This document shows positions 15,091-21,624 of a DNA stretch of 33,883 nucleotides, piece by piece. Positions within the stretch are counted from its first letter, which is position 1; every line of letters starts with the position of its first letter. A program made the position numbers and the translations under genes. The stretch is from the NCBI GenBank assembly GCA_040901495.1, contig JBBDYO010000030.1, forward strand, positions 1 to 33,883, in the 5' to 3' direction. Source of the stretch: VRUE01 sp040901495. Its GTDB lineage: Bacteria; Actinomycetota; Thermoleophilia; Solirubrobacterales; 70-9. The notes below the pieces were generated by a model. The model saw only the letters and a list, made by a program, of their open reading frames with translations. It had not been told where the DNA came from and made no database searches.

Positions 15091-15321
15091 CTAGCGCAGG
15101 ACTGCGCGGACGAGGCGCCAGTAGGAGCGGAGCAGGAGGCGGACGGGGGATGAGCGGGCTATGGCTGGGATGAACGGCGAATCGAGGTCGGGAGTGAGCC
15201 ACGCGGCGAACTCGGCTGCGCTGACGGTCCGCGTCGCCTGCACCTGGCGGCGCTCGCGCAGCAGGCGAGGCAGCCAGCGGGCCACTTCCCACATCGCCGC
15301 GAGCTTCTGCCTCCCCCACCC
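15091..15321 (-). CDS. Glycosyltransferase family 2, C-terminal fragment
   Basis: A 77-codon segment that reads G-W-G-R-Q-K-L-A-A-M-W and continues through basic helical sequence (W-L-P-R-L-L-R-E-R-R) to a stop at 15091. It begins with the same G-W-G-R that ends the N-terminal fragment at 15519, so the two halves fit together as one protein of about 343 residues. As assembled they are in different frames and separated by about 200 bases including Ns. A sequence-gap artefact is more likely than a true disruption, but a real insertion cannot be excluded. Confidence 0.65.
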   Translation of the reverse strand, partial: GWGRQKLAAMWEVARWLPRLLRERRQVQATRTVSAAEFAAWLTPDLDSPFIPAIARSSPVRLLLRSYWRLVRAVLR

Positions 15322-15518
15322 CCCCGCGGTTTGGGGGGGGGGCCGAGCACAGAAGGAGAGCCCTCGATTCCGAGGCGCGTTCCATGTCGGATTAGCGCCA
15401 CATGTGGCGCCACCTACCTCAGGTAAGTCCGTGTGGTCCCCCTGACCTACGAGCCCGGGCTCCATTCGGAGCCGCCGGGCCAATGCTCCTTCTTCCAAAT
15501 CGGGGCGTNNNNNNNNNN
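15322..15518. other. Unplaced contig-end sequence and 10-N scaffold gap
   Basis: Bases 15509-15518 are Ns. The preceding ~185 bases do not code in frame with the glycosyltransferase and are rich in small dyads: CCTCG-ATTC-CGAGG (15362-15375), the 16-base palindrome GCGCCACATGTGGCGC (15395-15410) and GGCTCC-ATTC-GGAGCC (15458-15473). The 13-base CCTCCCCCACCCC occurs on both sides (15310-15322 and 15519-15531). The right copy is part of a hairpin (CCCCGCCGC-GATT-GCGGCGGGG, 15528-15549) and the left copy of a similar but degraded one. Either assembly error at a hard hairpin or an inserted element. Confidence 0.7.
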
Positions 15519-16328
15519 CCTCCCCCACCCCGCCGCGATTGCGGCGGGGACCAGAGCCAGCTCGGTGGCGACCAGCGCCGGTGCCAACAGGATCAGCAGG
15601 CTCGTCGGGTAGACCCGAATCAGGAAGGCCCAGCGGTTGCGCTCCAGCCACCGCCACTTGTGCGCTCGCGCGCCGAACTCATAGTCGTGGTCGACGACGG
15701 CGGTCGGCTCGATCCCGAGCGCCCCGCCCGCGATCCGCAGTCGCAGCGAGAGGTCGACGTCCTCGTGGTAGAGGAAGTACTGCTCGGGAAATCCGCCCAC
15801 CCGCACCCAGGTCTCGCGCGGAATCGCCAGGCACGCGCCGGAGAGCGCCGGGACCTCGCCAGCGGGCGGGGCGACCTCGATCGGCTCACCGTGGGCGCCG
15901 GCCCAGACGATGCCGGTGAAGTGGACCGGGTTGCCGGCCGAGTTGATCGTCCGTCCTTCGCCCTCGGCGACAAGCGCCTGCCAGGCCGCCCAGCCACGCT
16001 GCTCGACCCAGGGCCGGCGGATCGCCTCACCAAAGCCGGGCCGCGGCGCCGCGTCGGGGTTGAGGATGACGAGCAACTCGCCCGTCGCCTCCTTGGCCCC
16101 GATGTTGCAGGCGGCAGCGAAGCCGGCGTTGCGGCCTGCCTGGACGACCCGAGCCGCCGGCGCCAACAACACCACCGCCTCCGCCGTCCCGTCGTTGGAG
16201 TCGTTGTCGACGACGATCAGCTCGTCGCCCTCACCCAGCTCCGGCAGCAGGGCAGGCAGCGTCCGCGCCAGCTCCTCGCGGCTATTCCAGGCGACGATCA
16301 GGACTGAAAGCGTCGGGCGCACCGACAC
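15519..16328 (-). CDS. Glycosyltransferase family 2, N-terminal part (gene broken by gap)
   Basis: A 270-residue N-terminal portion of a GT-A fold glycosyltransferase. It shows L-S-V-L-I-V-A-W-N-S (6-15), the nucleotide-sugar-binding V-V-D-N-D-S-N-D-G-T (39-48), N-x-G-F-A-A-A-C-N-x-G, L-N-P-D-A (the D-x-D-like metal site), G-A-C-L-A-I-P-R and E-D-V-D-L-S-L-R-L-R (catalytic-base region). A hydrophobic segment (about 246-266) follows before the gap. Resembles rhamnosyl or galactosyl transferases for cell-wall or surface polysaccharide. GTG start lies 6 bases after the large secreted-protein gene, so the two are probably one transcript. Sugar and acceptor unknown. Confidence 0.87.
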
Positions 16329-16334
16329 CGCAGG

Positions 16335-19300
16335 CTAGTTCTGATGCCCCCGCTTCGCTTTGCGATTGCTTTGGCCACACGACCGCCGCAGCTTCACGCG
16401 GGCTTTGGCTTTCTTGCCGTTCTGCCCTTTCATCCGCACGATTGCCCGCAGCGATTTCTTGCGTTGGCGGGAGCCTCGGCTCAGATTGGCTTTCGGTTTG
16501 GTGGAACCTTTCCCGCCTCGCGGGCAAAGGTCGCGCGAGTTCTCGAGCAGGCCCCGTTTGCCACCGCGCAGTGTGAGGATGAATTTCGAAACCGGCACGT
16601 CCGGGATCACGTCGAAGGTGTTGCGAATCCGCTCTCTGACGGTGTCGGTCCGACCGACCAGGGTGATGTCCACCTGGCCGCGCAGCGCCGAGACCAGGTC
16701 CGGCAGCAGGTTGTCCGAGGAGCGCAGGTAAACCGGGCCTTTGAGCGGCGCGTCGAGCAGCGGGCTGTAGGCCTGCGCGTACCCGTAGATCGACTTGGCC
16801 GGGCAGGCTTTGGCCGCGAACTGAACGCGCGTGCAGACTTGGGAGATGCTCGCCTGATCGAGGAAGAGAGCGTGCGGCAGGGTCACAGCGACCCGAGCGG
16901 GGTTGGCATCCCCGGGCCTTGGGACGAAGACAGCTCGCAGCCTCGGATTGCCGGCGCGCCGCATTGGGCCCGCGAGGCTCAGCGACAGCCTCGGCTTGAA
17001 GCCGAGCTTCTCGCAACCGCTCACCTGGAAGGGAGCCGAGACGGGAACAGAGCTGAAGGCGGCGGGATCGAGGGGATTGGCCCCACCCCCTTTCAGCGCG
17101 CCGCCAACCGCCAACTGCGAGCAGTTGGTCGGGTTGAGGGAGAACTCGGGCCGATCGGTCCGCACGACAACGGAGCGAATGTCGAGCAGCGCTCCGCCGT
17201 AAACATGCGGGATCGAGTTAGTCGTCGCGCGTATCCGCGCGGTTTCCGGATCGACGAACAGCGCCACCCTCACCACGACCGCGCCGAGGTCAAACGGCCC
17301 GGCCGTGGCGGGGGTGACAACCACCATGGACAGGGGTGCCCCATCGAAGGGGCCTGCGAGGAAGGCTTTCCCGGCGATGCTAAGCGGAGCGGGGCCGGTG
17401 CCCGAGAGCACCGAGGCGCTGCCGATCAGGCTGGAAGCGGGGCAACTCGGGGTTGCCGCCTCAGACGCGCCGCTGTTGGCGGCGGCGGCTGCGATCGCCG
17501 CCTCCGGGCAGTAGGTGACGCCGGCGAGCTTCGCCGTCACGCCAGGCGGCAGGTCGAGGGCGGCGCCTTTCAGCTCCTGCTCTCCGTCCTGCCTCCCGAT
17601 CTCGAGGCTGAACTCGCTGAAGGCCCCGGCTTGAGGGTTGGCGGTTTTTGCAGCCACGCTTGGAGCGAAAGGACGCTCGGCGAGGGTTTTCGGACACGCT
17701 CCACCGCCTGGAAGGTTCGTCAGTTCAAAATCTCCAGAGGCAGTGGCGGGTGGGTCGCCGGAGGGCCCACCCGGTTCACCCACAGGCACCGTGCCGAGCG
17801 CGGAGGACCATGGCGTCATCTGGGTCGCTGTCGTGTTGGGACCGCAGGTGGGCGGGCTGGTCAGCGGCGCTTTCGGACCCCCGTTGAAGGTGACTTTGAA
17901 CGCCTCGAATGGCACCTGCGGCAGACCCGGAATTGGGACGCTTCCAAGCGCACCGTCGTCGAAGGTCGTCGTCAGCTGTGCGGTCTGCGGGTCGGCGCGG
18001 ACTTTGCCAAGCAGCCGCGCCGAGATGTCATAGCGCGAAGACTCGACGTCGACGAAGATCCGGTAGGCCTCGCCCGAGGCCGGATCGCGGCTGAGCTGCT
18101 GGCCGACATAGACCGGACCGGTGAGCGAGCCATCCGGAAGCGGTGGAGTGTCGACTTCGACAGTGCCAACGCGAGAAGCTTCCGGGCAGGCGACGGGGGC
18201 GCGGGTCCCTTTGCCGAATTGCGCGTCCGTACAGGCCACGAGCCCAGTCGCAGCCGAGGGATTGAGGCCCATCCCCAGGGGCAGGGTGACGCGAGCGGAC
18301 CTGACGTGCGATGTCGACTTGCTTTGTTCGTCTTTGGTCAGGTTTTTGATCTCGGGCAGGTTCACGGTCACCGTTGCGCCGGATGGGGAATCGGTTTGAG
18401 CGGTGTTCGGTTCGGTCCCAATCGACGGTTCGAACGGGATGTCGGGGCAGTCTTTCGGAGAGGTTTCGAATGTCGGTGGCATTCGGGGGATCTTCGACTC
18501 GATGAATTCAGAGCCGTCTGGGAAGGTGGGGTTTTCTTCCTGAAAGGAATCGGCGCGCAGGTAGGTCGAGTAGACGTGCTCGAAGGGCGTTTCAGGAGCC
18601 GCCGGTCCGAGGCAGGTGGTCGGTGTAGTGATGTAGGTGCCCTCGCCCGACATGCCGTCAAAGACGAGGCGGTTTTTCGCGACCCGAGCTTTTTCCCCCA
18701 GTCCAGGCAGTGCAATTTTGTGCACGTGGATCGTGAAGTACTCGTGATAGTCGCTCTCCCAGGCGACATCCGCCTCGAGGAAAACGTCGCTGCCGGCGAT
18801 GCTCAACCCGAAGCGGGCGGGTTCGCCATGTTTCGGCACCAGGTTGTAGACCGGAACCGGCGGCACTACGACCGAGACACCGGTGTCCGTGTGGACCGCG
18901 GTCACTTCGCTGACACCGACCTGCGTGTCCGCCGGGCAGGTCGTCGAGTCCGGGCTTTTTTCCGTTTCAGAGGGAGGTTCCGGCGTGAGATCGCACTGAG
19001 GCGTCGCCTGCGGGTTCACGGTGAGGCCCGCGGGGAGGTCGACCCGGACCGTCTTCAAGTCGCCAATCGGGACTTCTGTCCCGGGCGCGGGACCTGCTTC
19101 GCTGTTGATGATGAACTGGGTGAAGCCTTTCGGCGGGTGCCCGGCTGCCTCTTCATAGAAGAGTTCGGGCGTGGCCACAGAGCACTGCGGCAGAGGGGGA
19201 TCCGCTTTGCAGGTTCCCGCCTGCCAGGGACTGTCGACTTTCGGGTCGTTGGGATCCTGCGGGCCGATGATCTGCGCCGAGGACAGGGGTGCGGCAATCG

Positions 19301-19400
19301 ACCCCGCCAAAGCCATCACTGAAGCGGCAATCGCGATGCGCCCAGCGTGGCTCCCCAGACCCCTTTTCCCTTGGTCCGATTCCCTCCTCCAATGGTTCAT
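16335..19400 (-). CDS. Large secreted protein of unknown function with basic C-terminal tail
   Basis: A 1021-residue protein. A signal peptide spans about 17-44 (A-S-V-M-A-L-A-G-S-I-A-A-P-L-S-S-A-Q). The mature part is Pro/Thr/Gly-rich, probably beta-strand, with scattered Cys; segments such as A-R-V-T-L-P-L-G-M-G-L-N-P-S-A-A-T-G-L and V-R-V-D-L-P-A-G-L-T-V-N-P-Q-A-T-P-Q look like duplicated modules. The last ~60 residues are very Lys/Arg-rich, as in the 805-residue protein. I recall such proteins as lineage-specific paralogues in Thermoleophilia, but no function is known. An ATG at 19424 is also in frame. The ATG at 19400 is chosen because GGAGGAGGG lies just upstream of it and nothing comparable precedes the first. 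Divergent from an ArsR-like regulator. Confidence 0.85.
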   Translation of the reverse strand: MNHWRRESDQGKRGLGSHAGRIAIAASVMALAGSIAAPLSSAQIIGPQDPNDPKVDSPWQAGTCKADPPLPQCSVATPELFYEEAAGHPPKGFTQFIINSEAGPAPGTEVPIGDLKTVRVDLPAGLTVNPQATPQCDLTPEPPSETEKSPDSTTCPADTQVGVSEVTAVHTDTGVSVVVPPVPVYNLVPKHGEPARFGLSIAGSDVFLEADVAWESDYHEYFTIHVHKIALPGLGEKARVAKNRLVFDGMSGEGTYITTPTTCLGPAAPETPFEHVYSTYLRADSFQEENPTFPDGSEFIESKIPRMPPTFETSPKDCPDIPFEPSIGTEPNTAQTDSPSGATVTVNLPEIKNLTKDEQSKSTSHVRSARVTLPLGMGLNPSAATGLVACTDAQFGKGTRAPVACPEASRVGTVEVDTPPLPDGSLTGPVYVGQQLSRDPASGEAYRIFVDVESSRYDISARLLGKVRADPQTAQLTTTFDDGALGSVPIPGLPQVPFEAFKVTFNGGPKAPLTSPPTCGPNTTATQMTPWSSALGTVPVGEPGGPSGDPPATASGDFELTNLPGGGACPKTLAERPFAPSVAAKTANPQAGAFSEFSLEIGRQDGEQELKGAALDLPPGVTAKLAGVTYCPEAAIAAAAANSGASEAATPSCPASSLIGSASVLSGTGPAPLSIAGKAFLAGPFDGAPLSMVVVTPATAGPFDLGAVVVRVALFVDPETARIRATTNSIPHVYGGALLDIRSVVVRTDRPEFSLNPTNCSQLAVGGALKGGGANPLDPAAFSSVPVSAPFQVSGCEKLGFKPRLSLSLAGPMRRAGNPRLRAVFVPRPGDANPARVAVTLPHALFLDQASISQVCTRVQFAAKACPAKSIYGYAQAYSPLLDAPLKGPVYLRSSDNLLPDLVSALRGQVDITLVGRTDTVRERIRNTFDVIPDVPVSKFILTLRGGKRGLLENSRDLCPRGGKGSTKPKANLSRGSRQRKKSLRAIVRMKGQNGKKAKARVKLRRSCGQSNRKAKRGHQN

Positions 19401-19429
19401 GCAAACCCTCCTCCAATGGTTCATGCAAA
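19382..19429 (-). repeat. Perfect 24-base tandem duplication carrying Shine-Dalgarno and start codon
   Basis: Bases 19382-19405 and 19406-19429 are identical 24-base units. On the minus strand each contains TTTGCATGAACC followed by GGAGGAGGG. The duplication is in frame (eight codons), so the secreted protein can begin M-N-H-W-R-R-V-C-M-N-H-W-R-R or at the second Met. Only the second ATG is preceded by a Shine-Dalgarno, supplied by the first copy. Confidence 0.95.
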
Positions 19430-19476
19430 TTATCTTACCTTATTTTGATGATGTTGGATAAGATTTTTTCGGTAAG
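19429..19476. promoter_or_regulatory. AT-rich divergent promoter with inverted repeats
   Basis: This is the most AT-rich stretch of the region. CTTACC (19434-19439) and GGTAAG (19471-19476) are inverted arms, and ATCTTA (19432-19437) with TAAGAT (19459-19464) form a second overlapping pair. On the minus strand GATAAT (19434 down to 19429) is a good -10 box. It would start transcription near 19422, within or just past the first ATG, which favours the second start of the secreted protein. The arms are a plausible binding site for the adjacent winged-helix protein. Confidence 0.5.
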
Positions 19477-19503
19477 CTACTCAACAGAAAGTGAGGACGG
19501 CTA

Positions 19504-19848
19504 ATGACCGTGGCCTGGGAGCATCTAGCGCGAGCAAATACCCACCCACTTCGAGTCTCAATCCTCGAAGTCTTCGGCCTCGACGGAGGCCGGACCCTTT
19601 CGCCGAAGGACCTCAGCGTCGAACTGGAAGCTTCACTCGCCAACGTCAACTACCACGTGACGGAGCTGGTCAAGGCGGGGCTCCTGGTGCTCGAAAGCGA
19701 ACGCCAGGTGCGCGGCGCGACCGAGCACTTCTACCGCCAGGCCCAGAGCTCCAACGGCGCGAGCTCGTCAAATGGCGCGAGCGCATCGCACTCCCCCCGG
19801 ACCAAGTCCACCAAGTCGAAGGGCAAAGCCAAGGCGCGAAGCAAGTGA
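19504..19848 (+). CDS. ArsR-like winged-helix transcriptional regulator
   Basis: A 114-residue protein. Residues about 8-80 form a winged helix: H-P-L-R-V-S-I-L-E-V-F, then L-S-P-K-D-L-S-V-E-L-E-A-S-L-A-N-V-N-Y-H-V-T-E-L-V-K-A-G-L-L as helix-turn-helix, followed by the wing (G-A-T-E-H-F-Y). No metal-binding cysteines of classical ArsR sensors are seen. The last ~35 residues are Ser/Asn-rich then Lys-rich, perhaps a nonspecific DNA-contacting tail. GAGGACGG precedes the ATG. Divergent from the large secreted protein, which it probably regulates; its stop codon directly abuts the 3' end of the opposing tRNA gene. Confidence 0.85.
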   Translation: MTVAWEHLARANTHPLRVSILEVFGLDGGRTLSPKDLSVELEASLANVNYHVTELVKAGLLVLESERQVRGATEHFYRQAQSSNGASSSNGASASHSPRTKSTKSKGKAKARSK

Positions 19849-19921
<73 letters not shown>

Positions 19922-19972
19922 GTGGAGTCCTGATTCTATGGCGAGGCGCGCCTGAGACTAACCTCCTGGGCC

Positions 19973-20494
19973 GTGAGTGCTCGCGCCTTCGCCGCCTTTC
20001 TCGTCGTGCTTGCCCTGGTCGGCCTGCTCATCTTTGGCCTGCTCAGCAAGGGGGATTCCCGGGTCGCCGTCGGTGACCCGGTTCCCGACAAGCGACTGCC
20101 GGTCCTCGACGGCGAGGGGCAGGGGGCGATCGCTGACTATCGCGGCCGCTGGGTGCTGGTCAACCTGTGGGCGTCGTGGTGCGGGCCGTGTCGCGAGGAG
20201 GCGCCGGTCCTGGAGCGCTTCGCACGCCGGTACCGCGACGAGGGCGTGACGGTGCTCGGCATCAACGTGCAGGACAACAGCGACGACGCGCTCGCCTTCC
20301 TGGAGAGCTATCCGACGACCTATCCACAGCTGCGCTCGATCGGGGATGAGCGAAGCTCCGCCTTCGGAACGACGGGCGTACCCGAGAGCTTCCTCGTCGA
20401 CCCGCGCGGCATCGTGGCGCTGGTCTGGCTCGGCCCGATCGACGAGCAGGGCCTAGCGGAGCAATTCGTCCCGATCATCGAAGGGCCCCAATGA
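19973..20494 (+). CDS. ccmG: Thiol:disulfide interchange protein CcmG/DsbE (TlpA-like)
   Basis: A 173-residue membrane-anchored thioredoxin-fold protein. The N-terminal helix is about 5-25 and the redox site W-C-G-P-C has Cys70 and Cys73. T-G-V-P-E-S-F-L-V-D is the cis-proline loop typical of CcmG/DsbE. It reduces the heme-binding cysteines of apocytochrome c outside the membrane. GTG start at 19973. The stop overlaps the ATG of ccmH by four bases. The adjacent ccmH, and ccmEF elsewhere in the window, support the CcmG assignment over a general TlpA. Confidence 0.9.
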   Translation: MSARAFAAFLVVLALVGLLIFGLLSKGDSRVAVGDPVPDKRLPVLDGEGQGAIADYRGRWVLVNLWASWCGPCREEAPVLERFARRYRDEGVTVLGINVQDNSDDALAFLESYPTTYPQLRSIGDERSSAFGTTGVPESFLVDPRGIVALVWLGPIDEQGLAEQFVPIIEGPQ

Positions 20495-20952
20495 GGCGGC
20501 TGGCCCTGCCGTTCGTTGCGGTCGCGCTGCTGGTGCTCGCCGCGCCAAGCCTCGCCGCTTCGCCCCAGGTCGGCATCGCCGATCTCGAAGACGAAGTGAT
20601 GTGCCCGGTCTGCGGCACGCTCTTGGAGCTGGCGAACTCGCCCCAGGCCGAACGCCAGAGGGCGTACGTCTCAAAGCTGATCGCGGCGGGCAAGACGAAG
20701 GAGGAGATCAAGGATGCCCTGGTGGCGCAGTACGGGCGCGAGGTGCTGGCGCTGCCGGAGGGCTCGGGGTTCAGCCTCTCCGCCTACCTGGTCCCGGTGA
20801 TCGCCTTCCTGGTCGCCGTCGCGGCGCTGGCGATCGGCGTCATGCGTTGGCGCCGGGGCGGGAGACAGCGGAAAGCGGGATCGGCCACAGACCCGCCACG
20901 GGGAGCGGACGCCGAGCGCCTTGAGGCCGACCTCTCCCGCTACGACCTCTAG
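20491..20952 (+). CDS. ccmH: Cytochrome c maturation protein CcmH
   Basis: A 153-residue protein. A signal or membrane helix (about 3-22) is followed by the redox motif M-C-P-V-C (Cys38, Cys41), corresponding to the L-R-C-x-x-C motif of CcmH/NrfF/CycL, then A-E-R-Q-R-A-Y-V-x-x-L-I-A-A-G-K-T-K-E-E-I-K-D-A-L-V-A-Q-Y-G, which is strongly conserved in the family. A second membrane helix is about 89-110, and a charged cytoplasmic tail ends in L-E-A-D-L-S-R-Y-D-L. It presents apocytochrome thiols for heme attachment with CcmF. Overlaps ccmG by four bases. No ccmABCD is present in the window. Confidence 0.92.
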   Translation: MRRLALPFVAVALLVLAAPSLAASPQVGIADLEDEVMCPVCGTLLELANSPQAERQRAYVSKLIAAGKTKEEIKDALVAQYGREVLALPEGSGFSLSAYLVPVIAFLVAVAALAIGVMRWRRGGRQRKAGSATDPPRGADAERLEADLSRYDL

Positions 20953-20967
20953 GCCGTAGGCGGAATC

Positions 20968-21624
20968 TCAATCGGTCGCAGCCACCAAGCCGGCGAACCG
21001 CGTGGGTAGCCGGCGCAAGCCGCGCCTCAGCTTTTTCGCCGACCGCCGGGTAGCCCCGGCGCGCTCGATGCAACCGAGCGACGCGTCCGCGGCGGCGGCA
21101 ACGTTGCCCAGCTGCGCGGCGTCGGACTCGGCGGATGGCCCAGCGAGCACCACGAAGTCGTAGGCGGCGCGCAGCTTCGCGGTCGCATGGCGAAAGCTCT
21201 GCGAGGCAAGCAGCGTGGGGGCCTGCGAGGTCGGCTTGCCCGCCGCTATGCAGACCAGGGGATTGGCGACCTTGCCGGATTCCGCCCCGGCGAGCATCAT
21301 CGGCTGGAGGATCTGCCCCGCCTCGGCCTCCCACCGCAGGTACTCGTGGAGGCCCGGCACAAGCGCGAGGCCCAGCGTCTCGGCGAGGGACGGCTTGGCG
21401 AGATCGCACTCGAGCAGGGCGGCGCGGCGGCCATCGACGACCGCCGCGATGGCGAGGCCGAGGGCACACGCTCGCCTGCTCTCGTCGACACCGGTGACCA
21501 GCACGACCCCGCAGGCGCGCACCGACTTCAGCACCTCGCCAAAGGCCTCGAGGTCGCCCCGGCGCAAGGTTCCCGGACGGAGATCGCCGGGGGCCCGGAC
21601 GGAGATCTCCGCCAGCGATTTCAC
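20968..21624 (-). CDS. CpsD/ParA-like protein with degenerate nucleotide-binding motifs
   Basis: A 218-residue protein shaped like the cytoplasmic BY-kinase / ParA-MinD P-loop family. V-V-L-V-T-G-V-D-E-S-R-R-A (about 36-48) sits where Walker A (G-x-G-K-T) should be but has no Lys-Thr. A-A-L-L-E-C-D-L-A-K-P-S-L (about 64-76) matches Walker A' (D-A-D-x-R-x-P). Y-D-F-V-V-L-A-G-P-S matches Walker B, but the Asp is replaced by Ala. It is therefore probably a non-hydrolysing relative. A Lys/Arg-rich segment ends the protein. GTG start overlaps the argS stop (GTGA), so it is translated with argS. Function unknown. Confidence 0.65.
   Translation of the reverse strand: MKSLAEISVRAPGDLRPGTLRRGDLEAFGEVLKSVRACGVVLVTGVDESRRACALGLAIAAVVDGRRAALLECDLAKPSLAETLGLALVPGLHEYLRWEAEAGQILQPMMLAGAESGKVANPLVCIAAGKPTSQAPTLLASQSFRHATAKLRAAYDFVVLAGPSAESDAAQLGNVAAAADASLGCIERAGATRRSAKKLRRGLRRLPTRFAGLVAATD

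Noticed and set aside
15323..15508. Transposon insertion in the glycosyltransferase
   Set aside because: No transposase or clear terminal repeats. The adjacent Ns and the hairpin at the contig edge make an assembly fault at least as likely.
16344..19322. 992-codon open frame antisense to the large secreted protein
   Set aside because: Arg/Gly/Ala-rich composition typical of a high-GC shadow frame, with no recognisable motif. The opposite strand has a signal peptide, Shine-Dalgarno and coherent protein features.
21138..21260. A normal ParA/CpsD ATPase call for the gene after argS
   Set aside because: Walker A Lys-Thr and Walker B Asp are absent, so it is reported as degenerate instead.
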